A stretch of 64,000 bases of DNA from positions 42,673 to 106,672 of the forward strand of contig NZ_JAIRBA010000010.1 of assembly GCF_022008365.1 (NCBI RefSeq). Direction: 5' to 3'. Source of the DNA: Aequorivita vitellina (GTDB taxonomy: Bacteria > Bacteroidota > Bacteroidia > Flavobacteriales > Flavobacteriaceae). Below the pieces are notes generated by a model, which saw nothing but the letters and a program-made list of their open reading frames with translations, was not told the DNA's origin and made no database searches. The translations under genes and the position numbers were made by a program. Below are positions 1-8,444 of the stretch, piece by piece. Position 1 is the stretch's first letter, and each line of letters opens with the position of its first letter.

Positions 1-161
1 AGCGAAATATATTCCGAATAGGTTGCCAGTGCTCCCGCGATATCTGTCGTATTGCTAGTATAAACCCCCATCACCGCTAACATCGGAAACAGGAAGATTA
101 TAATTAGCAGCAACATGAGCGGTTTAGGAACCCAGTCGGCAAACGGACCTTTATTGTACAT
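1..161 (-). CDS. MFS drug efflux pump, N-terminal part (window edge)
   Basis: This is the first 53 or so codons of a gene that runs off the left edge. It reads MYNKGPFADWVPKP and then one hydrophobic segment rich in L, I and M, followed by a short loop with TDIAGALATYSEYI. That is the N-terminus typical of Bacteroidota MFS transporters of the DHA2/EmrB type. The ATG at 161 lies 7 nt after the stop of the HlyD adaptor gene, so the two are surely co-transcribed. By analogy with EmrAB-TolC it would be the inner-membrane proton-driven pump of a tripartite exporter. Substrate is unknown. The family call rests on context and a short N-terminus. Confidence 0.7.
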   Translation of the reverse strand, partial: MYNKGPFADWVPKPLMLLLIIIFLFPMLAVMGVYTSNTTDIAGALATYSEYIS

Positions 162-168
162 AATGTTG

Positions 169-1323
169 TTACTTTAAGGTTACTTCTACATTCATTCCTG
201 TTCGAAGCAATTTCACTTCCTCAGGTTTATTGTTTTCTGTAAATTCAATCCGAACAGGGATACGTTGTTGTACTTTTACAAAATTTCCCGTTGAATTGTC
301 CACAGGCACAGCCGCATATCTAGCTCCGGTAGCTCCTGAAACAGCTGTTATTTTCCCTTCAAATTCTTTCCCGCCCAAAGCATCTACTTTTATTTTTGCC
401 AAACCACCGATAGTTACTTTTTCCATTTGTTTTTCACGGTAATTAGCTGTAATCCAAACATTGTTATCATCTACAATCGTAGCCACCTGTTGGCCTGGAC
501 TTAACAACTGACCGATATTTATGGTTCTTCTTCCCATAATTCCATCGTGCGGGGCAGTAATCACCGTGTAAGAAAGATTGAGCTTTGCCATTTCAAGTGC
601 ATTTTCGGCACGTTTTATTTCGGCATCGTTCATTCCTAATCTGGATTGCACTTCGTTTACGGACAATTCACTGGTTGTTTTGGAATTAATAACAGATTGA
701 TATTGCGAAACCTGAGCTTGCAACTGGGCCTTTTGGGCATCATAATCCGTTTTTACCTGGTCGAATTGCTGGCGTGTTACCGCTTCGTCTTTCAGCAGGT
801 TTTGATAACGGTTGAAATTTTGTTCCGTATTCCACAGCCGGGCTTCTGCCGCTTCAATGTTTGCTTTCGCTGCGGCAACATTTGCGCCTACGGTATTCAC
901 ATTATTGCTTGCTGTTATTACCGATGTAGCAGTTGCGTTTCTGGAAGCCTGCGCAGCCATATAAGCAGCTTCGGCCTGTCCTAGCTGAGTTTGTATTTCC
1001 CTGTCGTCCAAAATAACGAGCGTATCTCCTTTTTTGACATACTGATGGTCAACAAACCTGATTTCCTTTATATAAGCCGAAACACGGGTGTTGATAGGAT
1101 TGATGAAAGATTCTACCTGAGCAGAGTTGGTATAACGTTCATTTCCTACGTTAAAATAGGATTTCACGACCCAATACAGACCTATGAGAACAAATACCAG
1201 AATTACCATATTGATGACCCTTCCCTTGGTGTTCTTATTCTTATGGTTTGATTTTTTAGGCTTTTCGGTATCTTTCTGTGCAGGTTGCTGCGCTGTACTT
1301 TCTTGTGTTTTATCTTGTGACAT
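169..1323 (-). CDS. HlyD/EmrA-family membrane fusion protein
   Basis: This 384-residue periplasmic adaptor would link the adjacent MFS pump to an outer-membrane channel. A basic, Lys-rich N-terminal tail is followed by one membrane anchor at about residues 36-55. A biotinyl-lipoyl half comes next, with VKKGDTLVILDDREIQ near residue 97. A long alpha-helical hairpin rich in Ala, Gln and Asn covers about 110-245, and then the second lipoyl half (TVITAPHDGIMGRR) and a beta-barrel. Length and layout match EmrA rather than an RND adaptor, which is usually a lipoprotein. It sits between the TolC-like gene (43 nt upstream) and the MFS gene (7 nt downstream). Confidence 0.9.
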   Translation of the reverse strand: MSQDKTQESTAQQPAQKDTEKPKKSNHKNKNTKGRVINMVILVFVLIGLYWVVKSYFNVGNERYTNSAQVESFINPINTRVSAYIKEIRFVDHQYVKKGDTLVILDDREIQTQLGQAEAAYMAAQASRNATATSVITASNNVNTVGANVAAAKANIEAAEARLWNTEQNFNRYQNLLKDEAVTRQQFDQVKTDYDAQKAQLQAQVSQYQSVINSKTTSELSVNEVQSRLGMNDAEIKRAENALEMAKLNLSYTVITAPHDGIMGRRTINIGQLLSPGQQVATIVDDNNVWITANYREKQMEKVTIGGLAKIKVDALGGKEFEGKITAVSGATGARYAAVPVDNSTGNFVKVQQRIPVRIEFTENNKPEEVKLLRTGMNVEVTLK

Positions 1324-1365
1324 TACTTTGTTTATTTGAATTTGAAAAAATGGATAAGGAGGTAA

Positions 1366-2685
1366 TTATAGCTTTCCGCTTTCTTTTAAAAGTTTGTAAT
1401 AAGCGAAAATGATGTTTATATCAGAGTTTGTGTATTGCAATTCCGCATCTAATTTTGCATTACTTGCATCTATCATATCCAGCAAAATTGCCAACTGATT
1501 ATTGTATTTACTTTCCATAATCCGGTAATTTTCATCCGCTAATTCTTGGTTTTTCTCCAGGGTTTTATTTTGAGTGATGCTCTCTTTGTATTTAATATAA
1601 GCGGCATTTACGGCAACGCCGATCATTTGTTCGGTTTCATAAGCTTGGGCTTCGGCTCTTTCCACTTCATATTTATTTAGCCGGATTTCTTTTGAAGTTT
1701 TATAGAGAGAACCGATATCATAACTAAGTGATAATCCCACATTCCAGCCGTTGGAATACATATCCAGAACTGGAGATGAAGTCGTGATCGGCCGTTGAAG
1801 ACTGTTTCCTGCAAAAGCTACCAAAGCGGGCATACGCTCTGATTTGGTGATTTTTTCAGAAGTTTCATAGATTTCTACTGATTTTTGAGCCATTAATAGA
1901 GAAGGATGGCTTTGTACATCGTTCTGATTTATCTCTAAAAGGGGAATCTCTGGATGCTCTCTTAAAGCCGAATCATCGGCCACAATCTGCGTTTCTTCGG
2001 GCAAGCCCATCGCTACCGTAAGCTGTTTATTTAAAATCTGTATGTTGTTCTCAATCACCTGTAAAGTGAGATTTAGATTGGAAATCTGTAGCTCACCACG
2101 GATAACATCATTCCGAGTCACCATTCCTTGCTCATAGAAACGGTTGATATTCTCTATACGTTGCTGAGCAAGTGCTATATTCTGGCGATAAACATCGGCC
2201 TGATTTTGCAGTTTATATAAGTCCAAATAGTACCCTAAAGCAAGTAGTTTGATATTTTGCTCATTAGAGAGATGACTAAGAGATGCTAAATCTTCCTGAA
2301 GTGATTTTACCTGAATCGTATTTCGCACGATATTTCCCTTCCAAATCAATTGTGTTGCTTCTAAGGATAGGGTGTTTCCGAAGTGTGGCATATCGATTTT
2401 TGTTGCGTTGGAAAAGTCTTTGTCTAAAATAGTTGCATCTCCAATATATAAGGCGTTAGCACTAATATTAAGATCAGGAAGCTGCATATTCCTAGCGACT
2501 TTGACATCTTGTTCGGCGATTTTGAAATTTGCTTTAGAGACGGATAAAGACGGATTGTTTTCTAAAGTCAGCGAGAAAAGCTCCGCAATAGTAATCTTTT
2601 TCTCCAAGTTTTTTTGGGCAAATAAAGAACCCGAAAAAGACACACAGATTATCAAAAACAGATAACTGATTGGTTTTGTTTTCAT
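1366..2685 (-). CDS. TolC-family outer-membrane efflux channel
   Basis: A 439-residue protein with a signal peptide (MKTKPISYLFLIICVSFSGSLFAQ, cleavage after FAQ likely) and two tandem OEP repeats of long alpha-helical, Gln/Asn-rich segments, as in TolC. It begins with the typical ITIAELFSLTLENNPSLS motif and ends with the helical stretch around YYKLLKESGKL. It is the first structural gene of the EmrAB-like operon and would form the outer-membrane duct for the HlyD adaptor and MFS pump. The AraC-type regulator gene lies 84 nt upstream in the same direction. Confidence 0.9.
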   Translation of the reverse strand: MKTKPISYLFLIICVSFSGSLFAQKNLEKKITIAELFSLTLENNPSLSVSKANFKIAEQDVKVARNMQLPDLNISANALYIGDATILDKDFSNATKIDMPHFGNTLSLEATQLIWKGNIVRNTIQVKSLQEDLASLSHLSNEQNIKLLALGYYLDLYKLQNQADVYRQNIALAQQRIENINRFYEQGMVTRNDVIRGELQISNLNLTLQVIENNIQILNKQLTVAMGLPEETQIVADDSALREHPEIPLLEINQNDVQSHPSLLMAQKSVEIYETSEKITKSERMPALVAFAGNSLQRPITTSSPVLDMYSNGWNVGLSLSYDIGSLYKTSKEIRLNKYEVERAEAQAYETEQMIGVAVNAAYIKYKESITQNKTLEKNQELADENYRIMESKYNNQLAILLDMIDASNAKLDAELQYTNSDINIIFAYYKLLKESGKL

Positions 2686-2769
2686 TGTATTCTACGTTTA
2701 TAAATTCTACGGTGCAAAATTCGAAATAATCGTAGTTTTTAAAAAGGTTGAGAAAACAGGGAAAGAGGT

Positions 2770-3612
2770 TCAAATGGTATTTGCTGAAGCGATATTTTTT
2801 CTAAAGTTGCGAGGACTTAATCCAGTATGTTTCTTAAAAAATTTTCCAAAGGCATATTGATCCGAAAAATTAAGCTGGTCTGCTATAATGGAAATATTCA
2901 GCTCGGTAGTGGTCAGCTTCAGTTTTGCCTCATCCAAAAGTGTGTTTGCAATTAAGACTCGAGGTGCAATTCCAGTGACCTCTTTAACACAAACCGACAG
3001 GTATTTAATGGATATAAAAAGCTTGTCCGCATAAAACTTCAATTCTCTTTCTCTAGTGAAATGACTGGAGAGCAGATCTAAAAAACTTATCACAATAGCT
3101 TCTTTTCTCGTATTTTGTTCTATATTCAGAGGGTTATTTTTCATTATGGCATCCACAACCATATAAACAATAACAGTAAAATTATGAATAACAACTTGCT
3201 CGTTAAATTTTGAATAATCAGGATTTTTCAAGTAAAAATCTAACTGCTTAGCGATATTCCAAAAATGGCTAAATGCTTCTTTGGACAGTGAATATGAAAC
3301 CTTACTTTGCTCCATGTTCATCAGTTGAATCACGGAAAACTTATTGAAGCTTACATTGATTCGCTCTTTTAAAGCTTCCTGCTTATATAAAATAAAATAT
3401 GCCTTGAGGTGTTCTGAACAATGAATGAGTTTATACATTTTCATCGGAGAGAACAAGATCAATTCTGAACTTTGATACGTCGTCCGCAAACTATTCACTT
3501 CAAGCTCAATAGTGCCTTTTTGAATTAAAAGAAAACATGACTGTGAAGGCCGAACGAGTTCTCCTTCAACTACTTTATCAAGTATGATTCTTTCATCAAA
3601 GATTTTAAGCAT
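2770..3612 (-). CDS. AraC-family transcriptional regulator
   Basis: This 280-residue protein has an N-terminal cupin-like sensory half (about 1-150) and a C-terminal AraC double helix-turn-helix at about 175-275. The second HTH shows the diagnostic FSDQYAFGKFFKKHTGLSPRNFRK. It lies directly upstream of the TolC-HlyD-MFS genes in the same orientation and probably controls them, as is usual for AraC regulators beside efflux operons. The effector cannot be told from sequence. A TATATTTG box lies 31-38 nt before the ATG. Confidence 0.9.
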   Translation of the reverse strand: MLKIFDERIILDKVVEGELVRPSQSCFLLIQKGTIELEVNSLRTTYQSSELILFSPMKMYKLIHCSEHLKAYFILYKQEALKERINVSFNKFSVIQLMNMEQSKVSYSLSKEAFSHFWNIAKQLDFYLKNPDYSKFNEQVVIHNFTVIVYMVVDAIMKNNPLNIEQNTRKEAIVISFLDLLSSHFTRERELKFYADKLFISIKYLSVCVKEVTGIAPRVLIANTLLDEAKLKLTTTELNISIIADQLNFSDQYAFGKFFKKHTGLSPRNFRKNIASANTI

Positions 3613-3642
3613 TTATTTTATTGAAGTGTTTACAATTTTTTT

Positions 3643-3650
3643 CAAATATA
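3643..3650 (-). promoter_or_regulatory. Bacteroidota-type -7 box upstream of the AraC gene
   Basis: The minus strand reads TATATTTG, matching the TAnnTTTG -7 consensus of Bacteroidota primary sigma factors, 31 nt upstream of the start codon at 3612. The nearest upstream TTG is about 24 nt away, slightly too far for an ideal -33 element, so this is a reasonable but unproven promoter. Confidence 0.45.
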
Positions 3651-3711
3651 AAGATTTATAAACGACCTTATGAACAACATGGATAACCTTACAAATCGAC
3701 CCACGCTGGTG

Positions 3712-3727
3712 CGCGAGTCCCCTCGCG
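3712..3727. repeat. GC-rich perfect hairpin (REP-like)
   Basis: CGCGAG-TCCC-CTCGCG forms a 6-bp perfect stem with a 4-nt loop, within a short GC-rich patch (about 3700-3730) in otherwise AT-rich DNA. There is no T-run on either side, so it is not a standard intrinsic terminator. The form recalls REP palindromes spread by RAYT transposases. The stretch from 3613 to 3776 otherwise holds no gene and does not encode the missing part of the broken mtfA gene on the other side of the IS. Confidence 0.4.
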
Positions 3728-3776
3728 TTCCTTACAACTTAAATTATAATTCACCCCCACTATAAAGAAATCCCCC

Positions 3777-3788
3777 TGTAAGCTTCCC
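3777..3788. repeat. IS left terminal inverted repeat
   Basis: TGTAAGCTTCCC is the exact reverse complement of the right end at 4986-4997. IS3-family ends usually begin with TG, which agrees. Confidence 0.8.
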
Positions 3789-3841
3789 TTAAAACCGAAC
3801 TGTTTAAAAGTAGAATAATTATCTTAATTTTAAACAGTATT

Positions 3842-4108
3842 ATGAGACGAAGTAAATTTTCACCGCAACAGATTGCAAAGATTTTAAAGGAATTCGACAA
3901 CGGAAAGAGTGTTGATGAGATCAGCCGTGAGCACGGGGTCAGCCCTGCCACCTTCTACAAGTGGCGTTCAAGGTATGCCGGAATGAGCTCCAAGGAGCTC
4001 AAGCGCCTCAAGGAGCTGGAAGAAGAGAACGCCCGGCTCAAACAGATGTATGCCACCTTGGCCCTTGACCACCAGATGGCCAAGGAGATCATCGAAAAAA
4101 AGCTCTAA
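3842..4108 (+). CDS. IS3-family transposase OrfA
   Basis: An 88-residue HTH_Tnp_1 protein: a helix-turn-helix at about 5-50 ([20 protein letters not shown], then [16 protein letters not shown]) and a C-terminal leucine-zipper-like helix ([20 protein letters not shown]). OrfA alone binds the IS ends. The gene ends with the slippery heptamer A AAA AAG at 4096-4102, two codons before its TAA. A -1 slip there enters the orfB frame and makes the OrfAB fusion transposase. Confidence 0.93.
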   Translation: MRRSKFSPQQIAKILKEFDNGKSVDEISREHGVSPATFYKWRSRYAGMSSKELKRLKELEEENARLKQMYATLALDHQMAKEIIEKKL

Positions 4109-4173
4109 AGCCCTGCAGGAAGCGAACCATTGCCAAGGAACTTATTCATTACGGCATCTGCAGGGCGTGCCGT

Positions 4174-4971
4174 GTGCTCAACATGAGCAAGAGTGTTTAT
4201 TATTATAGGCCTTTGCCCAAGGATGACAGCGAGATAGAACAAGCCTTGCAACAAAAGGCAAAGGAACATTCAGAGGAAGGTTTTTGGAAGGCCTATGACC
4301 GTTTGCGCGAAGAGGGGAAACCCTGGAACCACAAGCGCATGCACCGCGTCTATGTGGCATTGGGGCTCCCCTTGCGCAGAAAGGTGAAGAAACGCTTGCC
4401 CGCAAGGGTAAAGGAGCCTTTAGAGGTTCCGAATGAACTCAACCATACCTGGAGTATGGATTTTGTAACAGACGTCCTGGAGAACAAAAGACGCTTTAGG
4501 GCATTTAATATAATTGATGACTTTAACAGAGAGGCGCTCCATATTGAGGTAGACTTCTCCCTGACGAGCAACCGCGTGGTCTGGGTGCTCAACCACCTTA
4601 TCAACAAAAAGGGCAAGCCAAAAGAGATACGGATGGACAACGGCCCTGAATTTATAGCCAAGATCGCCTCGGAATGGAGCATGATGCACGATATCGAGTT
4701 CAAGTACATACAGCCGGGGAAGCCCACGCAAAATGCATTTGTGGAAAGGTTCAATGGGAGTTACAGAAGAGGGGTACTAAACAAATACATCTTTGAAAAC
4801 ATAGACCAGGTAAGGGAACAGACACAGATATGGATGCACGATTACAACCATCACCGCCCACACGATGGGCTGGGTAAAATCCCGCCAATAAAATATGCGG
4901 AACTTAATTCTCTTGGGGCTAGCCCCAAGAGAATTAAAAATAATAAGTTTGTAGAAGTATTAGAAGAATGA
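4174..4971 (+). CDS. IS3-family transposase OrfB (DDE integrase domain)
   Basis: From the GTG at 4174 this frame gives 265 residues, but it is open upstream to the slippery site. After a -1 shift at 4096-4102 it continues [18 protein letters not shown], which is the normal start of the family's OrfB. The rve/DDE catalytic domain is intact: first Asp in WSMDFVTD, second in IRMDNGPEF and Glu in [10 protein letters not shown], with the typical HHRPHDGLG near the end. The protein is therefore probably active when made as OrfAB. I list the conventional in-frame start because a -1 fusion cannot be shown as a single interval. Confidence 0.92.
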   Translation: MLNMSKSVYYYRPLPKDDSEIEQALQQKAKEHSEEGFWKAYDRLREEGKPWNHKRMHRVYVALGLPLRRKVKKRLPARVKEPLEVPNELNHTWSMDFVTDVLENKRRFRAFNIIDDFNREALHIEVDFSLTSNRVVWVLNHLINKKGKPKEIRMDNGPEFIAKIASEWSMMHDIEFKYIQPGKPTQNAFVERFNGSYRRGVLNKYIFENIDQVREQTQIWMHDYNHHRPHDGLGKIPPIKYAELNSLGASPKRIKNNKFVEVLEE

Positions 4972-4985
4972 GCAGTTCTAATTAG

Positions 4986-4997
4986 GGGAAGCTTACA
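4986..4997. repeat. IS right terminal inverted repeat
   Basis: GGGAAGCTTACA mirrors the left end exactly over 12 nt. Bases just inside it supply the stop codon read by the truncated minus-strand mtfA fragment. Confidence 0.8.
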
Positions 4998-5353
4998 CCA
5001 AATTGCATATCTTCATTAAAGTTATCTGGATATAGAAGGATGCCACTTAAATTAGTGTAATGCCATTCTTTAAAGCCAAAAACAGGAATCACAGCACTTA
5101 CTACAATCAAAATTTTGTCTAATTCTTCCAATTCAAACTGTACACCCTCTATATAAACCTCACTTAAAAACTGCATCATCCGTTGTTGAAAAACAAGTTG
5201 CCTGCCTTTAGAAAGATTTCTATAATAAAGAACATTCTCCAACAATAATTTGTGCCAATGATATGGAAAAGGTTGGACTCTCCGACGTTTTGCTTTTCGA
5301 TAAAAATGAATAACAAACAGGAGAATCACAACCTAAATTAAAACATAAGCCAT
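4998..5353 (-). pseudogene. mtfA: mtfA-like zinc peptidase fragment, cut by the IS
   Basis: The remaining reading frame gives about 110 residues resembling the N-terminal third of MtfA (peptidase family M90). It has a membrane-like start, then PFPYHWHKLLLENVLYYRNL and FQQRMMQFLSE, then ILLYPDNF. The HExxH zinc-binding part is missing: the frame runs into the IS end and stops at 4982. DNA beyond the other IS end does not continue the gene, so the IS marks a deletion or rearrangement, not a clean insertion. Upstream, the likely ATG at 5353 is followed six codons later by an in-frame TAG (5333-5335), a second lesion. A GTG at 5329 is the only later start. Confidence 0.75.
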
Positions 5354-5366
5354 ATTGAAAGAGGAA

Positions 5367-5579
5367 TTAATCCACAGGTTCAGCTTTAAAGCCTACTTTT
5401 TGCAATGTTGTCTTTATATCTTCTTCTGAAGCACCATCACTTTCTATGGTTAAAATTTTATCAGGATTGGCGGTATCCACTTTCCAACTTTCAACACCTT
5501 CTTGCTTATTTAAAAAAGGAGTTACTTTTGAAACACAACCACCACAATTGATATTCGTTTTAAATTTTAAAGTTTTCAT
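5367..5579 (-). CDS. HMA-domain copper chaperone (CopZ-like)
   Basis: A single HMA domain of 70 residues. The metal loop is INCGGC, a CxxC site in which Met is replaced by Asn before the first Cys, a common variant in Bacteroidota. The rest fits the beta-alpha-beta fold (SKVTPFLNKQEGVESWKVD, then TTLQKVGFKAEP). It starts 23 nt after the CopA ATPase stop, so it very likely delivers Cu(I) to that pump in the cytoplasm. The second HMA protein in this window (45768) has the same CGGC loop. Confidence 0.9.
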   Translation of the reverse strand: MKTLKFKTNINCGGCVSKVTPFLNKQEGVESWKVDTANPDKILTIESDGASEEDIKTTLQKVGFKAEPVD

Positions 5580-5602
5580 CGTATTTGAATTTATAATTAA
5601 TA

Positions 5603-7861
5603 TTAAAGGTTTACTCGTTTAAGTCTTAAACTATTTGCAACTACAGAGACACTACTGAATGCCATTGCTGCTCCTGCAATCATTGGGTCTAATAAGAACC
5701 CATTTACTGGATACAGAACTCCTACCGCAATTGGGATTCCAATAATATTATAGATGAATGCCCAAAATAGATTCTGACGTATGCCCAATACGGTTCTTTT
5801 TGATAGTTCCAACGCTTTTGGAATAGATTGCAAATCAGACGTTATCAATGTCATTTTCGCAACGTCCATTGCTATGTCCGAACCTTTACCCATTGCGATA
5901 CTTACATTGGCTTGTGCCAAAGCGTGGGAATCATTGATGCCATCACCAACCATAGCTACTATCTTACCATCAGCTTGCAGTTTTTCCACAAAAGCTGCTT
6001 TCTCTGAAGGCATCACTTCGCCTTGGTAATTTGTTATCCCTAATTGTTTTGCGACAGCAGATGCGGTTTTATTATTATCTCCTGTAAGCATATAGACATC
6101 AATGCCTCGTTCTTGAAGCGTTGCTATGGCCTTTTTTGAAGTTTGCTTAATCTTGTCTGCAATAGCGAGTATCGCCAGCACTTGTTCATCATTTCCATAG
6201 AAAATGACTGTTTTCGCTTGCTCTTCGAGGCTTTCTGCTGTTTGCATTAAGGTAGCGTCAATTTGAATATTTTTCTCAAACATTAGTTTATGATTCCCCA
6301 CATAGTATTTCGACCCATTTTTTGCTTGAGCTTTCACACCCATCCCTGTAATACTTTCAAACGAAGCAATATCCACTTTTTCAATATTTTCATTTTTTAA
6401 GTGGTTGACTACCGCTTCAGCCAAAGGATGTTCTGATTGTGCTTCTATTGCCAAAAGAATTTGTTTGTATTGATTTTGATTTTCAAGTTTATCCTTCCAA
6501 AGTATATCAGTTACTAACGGTTTCCCTTCTGTAATTGTGCCTGTTTTGTCGAGAATGACCGCATTCACTTTATGACCGAGTTCTAAACTCTCGGCATCTT
6601 TTATAAGAATATTGTTTTCTGCACCTTTACCAATACCCACCATAATGGCAGTAGGTGTTGCCAAACCTAACGCACAAGGACAGGCTATAACCAATACTGC
6701 TACAGATGTCAACAAGGCTTGTGAAAATGCATTATCCCCTCCAGCCGACATCCAAACAATAAAGGTAATAACAGAAATCCCTAATACAATCGGAACAAAT
6801 ATTCCTGCGATTTTATCAACTAGTTTCTGTACAGGTGCTTTACTTCCTTGGGCTTCCTGAACCATTTTAATGATTTGGGAAAGCAAGGTTTCTCCACCTA
6901 CTTTTTCAGCAATAAATTGGAAACTACCTTTTTGGTTTACCGTACCCGCAAATACTTTTCCACCATCTGATTTTTCTACTGGAACTGGTTCTCCCGTAAT
7001 CATACTTTCATCTACATAAGAGCTTCCTTTAGACACCAACCCATCTACAGGAATTTTATCTCCAGGTTTTACCAAAATAGTTTGACCTACTTGCACAGTC
7101 GAAATAGGAATCTCCTTTTCTTCCCCATTCTCAATAATCTTTAGCGTTTTGGGTTGTAAACCCATCAGCTTTTTAATGGCTGAAGAGGTATTGGATTTTG
7201 CCTTTTCTTCCAAGAGTTTCCCCAAGGAAATAAAGGTTATAATGACAGTAGCCGCCTCATAATAGACGTGAGGCTCGATACCACGACTCAACCAAAATTC
7301 AGGAAAAAAGGTGTTGAAAACACTAAACAAAAATGCAATTCCGGTACTCAAGGCCACCAAGGTATCCATATTCGCCTTACCGTGTTTGGCTTGCTTGAAA
7401 GCATTGATAAAAAAGCTACGCCCGAACCAAAAAAGAATGGGAAAGGCCAATACCAATGAAATCCACTTACCTGGTTCCCATTGCATAAAAAACATTCCTA
7501 ATACAAAAATTGGAAGCGTAAGAATGGCTGACCAAATAGTGCGATTTTTTATGTCTTGATAGTGCTTTTGCTGTAGTTCTTGTTGTACTTCCGAAGGATT
7601 CTCCGCATCAATGATAATATCATAGCCCACTTCGCGAAGTGCATTTTGAAGTTGATTAGGACTCAACTCTTTGTCGTACTCTACAAGAACAGAGCTATTG
7701 GCAAAATTTACGCTTGCATCAAAAACGCCTTTCGTATGTTTTAATACAGATTCAACGCTTGCTGCACACGATGCGCAGGTCATTCCTGTAACCGGGAATG
7801 ATTCTTTTATTCCTTGTTTATGGCTCTTTTCTTTGGTTTCAAATATGTTAATTGTCTCCAT
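5603..7861 (-). CDS. copA: Copper-exporting P1B-1 ATPase CopA
   Basis: This 752-residue Cu(I) exporter hydrolyses ATP to move Cu+ from cytoplasm to periplasm. It has one N-terminal HMA domain with GMTCASC (residues 26-32), eight membrane segments, and the TM6 site CPC in [15 protein letters not shown]7 has the YN pair (FIYNIIG) and TM8 has [12 protein letters not shown], all diagnostic of P1B-1. Catalytic motifs are intact: TGEP, DKTGT (phosphorylated Asp), the SEHPLAEA nucleotide-binding motif and GDGIND. The HMA chaperone gene follows directly. Upstream DNA carries tandem direct repeats (7923-7954) that may be its operator. Confidence 0.95.
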   Translation of the reverse strand: METINIFETKEKSHKQGIKESFPVTGMTCASCAASVESVLKHTKGVFDASVNFANSSVLVEYDKELSPNQLQNALREVGYDIIIDAENPSEVQQELQQKHYQDIKNRTIWSAILTLPIFVLGMFFMQWEPGKWISLVLAFPILFWFGRSFFINAFKQAKHGKANMDTLVALSTGIAFLFSVFNTFFPEFWLSRGIEPHVYYEAATVIITFISLGKLLEEKAKSNTSSAIKKLMGLQPKTLKIIENGEEKEIPISTVQVGQTILVKPGDKIPVDGLVSKGSSYVDESMITGEPVPVEKSDGGKVFAGTVNQKGSFQFIAEKVGGETLLSQIIKMVQEAQGSKAPVQKLVDKIAGIFVPIVLGISVITFIVWMSAGGDNAFSQALLTSVAVLVIACPCALGLATPTAIMVGIGKGAENNILIKDAESLELGHKVNAVILDKTGTITEGKPLVTDILWKDKLENQNQYKQILLAIEAQSEHPLAEAVVNHLKNENIEKVDIASFESITGMGVKAQAKNGSKYYVGNHKLMFEKNIQIDATLMQTAESLEEQAKTVIFYGNDEQVLAILAIADKIKQTSKKAIATLQERGIDVYMLTGDNNKTASAVAKQLGITNYQGEVMPSEKAAFVEKLQADGKIVAMVGDGINDSHALAQANVSIAMGKGSDIAMDVAKMTLITSDLQSIPKALELSKRTVLGIRQNLFWAFIYNIIGIPIAVGVLYPVNGFLLDPMIAGAAMAFSSVSVVANSLRLKRVNL

Positions 7862-7922
7862 AGTCCTATTCTAATTTGTACTCTGCAAATTTCAGGATTA
7901 AAAGACTTTAATGTATTATGTT

Positions 7923-7954
7923 ATTTGCTGAATGATTTGTAGAATTTGCTGAAT
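7923..7954. promoter_or_regulatory. Tandem direct repeats upstream of copA (operator candidate)
   Basis: ATTTGCTGAAT occurs twice, at 7923-7933 and 7944-7954, exactly 21 bp apart. A degenerate copy (ATTTGTAGAAT) lies between them, giving three imperfect units with about 10.5-bp spacing. The block starts 62 nt upstream of the copA ATG. Same-face direct repeats are the form bound by AraC-type regulators, and two HMA-AraC regulators are encoded in this window. Confidence 0.4.
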
Positions 7955-7983
7955 TCGGTTCATCTATTGCAAAAGCGTTGTAT

Positions 7984-8166
7984 CTAAACAGATATAAAAT
8001 ACTTTAGGAACTGTAAGAACAGTACAAAGCAGATTAACAGGATAACAACGATTAGAATACCAATCCAAATTATTTTATCTTTTTTGGTAATGCTATTTTT
8101 TACAGACGGTACTTTAGTGTTTTTTTTATTTCGTCTATCTCGTCTATTTCGTCTATTTTCTAACAT
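7984..8166 (-). CDS. Small basic single-pass membrane protein
   Basis: A 60-residue protein with a strongly basic N-terminus (RRNRRDRRNKKNTK) followed by SITKKDK and one membrane helix (IIWIGILIVVILLICFVLFL). No known family is recognised. It is a paralogue of the 55-residue protein at 8268-8435, sharing the basic start, the ITKKDK block and the C-terminal helix. It lies between zntA and copA. A role as a small accessory subunit of a metal ATPase is only inference. It could also be a chance remnant of a duplication. Confidence 0.55.
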   Translation of the reverse strand: MLENRRNRRDRRNKKNTKVPSVKNSITKKDKIIWIGILIVVILLICFVLFLQFLKYFISV

Positions 8167-8208
8167 AGAATATCATTTTTGCTATGAACCAACCAACCAA
8201 TCAACCAC

Positions 8209-8229
8209 TTCCACTTCATCTGCTGTAAC
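8209..8229. repeat. Remnant copy of the zntA 3' end
   Basis: The 21 nt here match the 3' end of the zntA gene at 8449-8469 at 19 of 21 positions, in the same orientation and 240 bp apart. Each copy is followed, in the direction of transcription, by a small basic membrane protein gene. This is best explained by tandem duplication of a unit made of the zntA tail plus the small gene, followed by decay. Confidence 0.5.
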
Positions 8230-8267
8230 CCCAAAAACCACTTGGAACATTATATTCTCGTAGTTCA

Positions 8268-8435
8268 TCAATGCTTATGAATATTCCCTTTTAGCACAAA
8301 ATAGTATAATAGGAATGCGGTTATTACCACAAAGATTATTGCAAGAATCCCATTGAACTTATCTTTTTTTGTGATTTTGTTATTCGATGATTTACTAACC
8401 TTTTTATTTCTTTTATTTCTCTGTTTTTGATACAT
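8268..8435 (-). CDS. Small basic single-pass membrane protein (paralogue)
   Basis: A 55-codon frame from ATG at 8435 to TGA at 8268. It begins MYQKQRNKRNKKVSK, has NKITKKDK and then one membrane helix (GILAIIFVVITAFLLYYFVL). It starts 9 nt after the zntA stop, so it is likely translated with it. The match to the 60-residue neighbour at 7984 in both parts supports it being a real gene. Function unknown; a membrane partner of ZntA is possible but untested. Confidence 0.6.
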   Translation of the reverse strand: MYQKQRNKRNKKVSKSSNNKITKKDKFNGILAIIFVVITAFLLYYFVLKGNIHKH

Positions 8436-8444
8436 CTTTTTTGA

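Larger units (their letters stand above)
3777..4997 (+). mobile_element. IS3-family insertion sequence, about 1.22 kb
   Basis: The ends are inverted repeats TGTAAGCTTCCC (3777-3788) and GGGAAGCTTACA (4986-4997), perfect over 12 nt, with a weaker match further in (CGAACTG and CAGTTCT). Between them lie overlapping orfA and orfB with a -1 frameshift signal, as in the IS3 family (IS407/IS150-like by OrfA sequence). Flanking bases (CCC and CCA) do not give a clear target duplication. The element is visibly richer in G+C than its neighbours and is the only plus-strand coding unit here. It abuts a truncated mtfA gene on the right, whose last codons run into the IS end. Confidence 0.9.

Noticed and set aside
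2534..2773. A 79-codon minus-strand frame between the TolC and AraC genes
   Set aside because: Overlaps the start of the TolC-like gene in another frame and has no family features.
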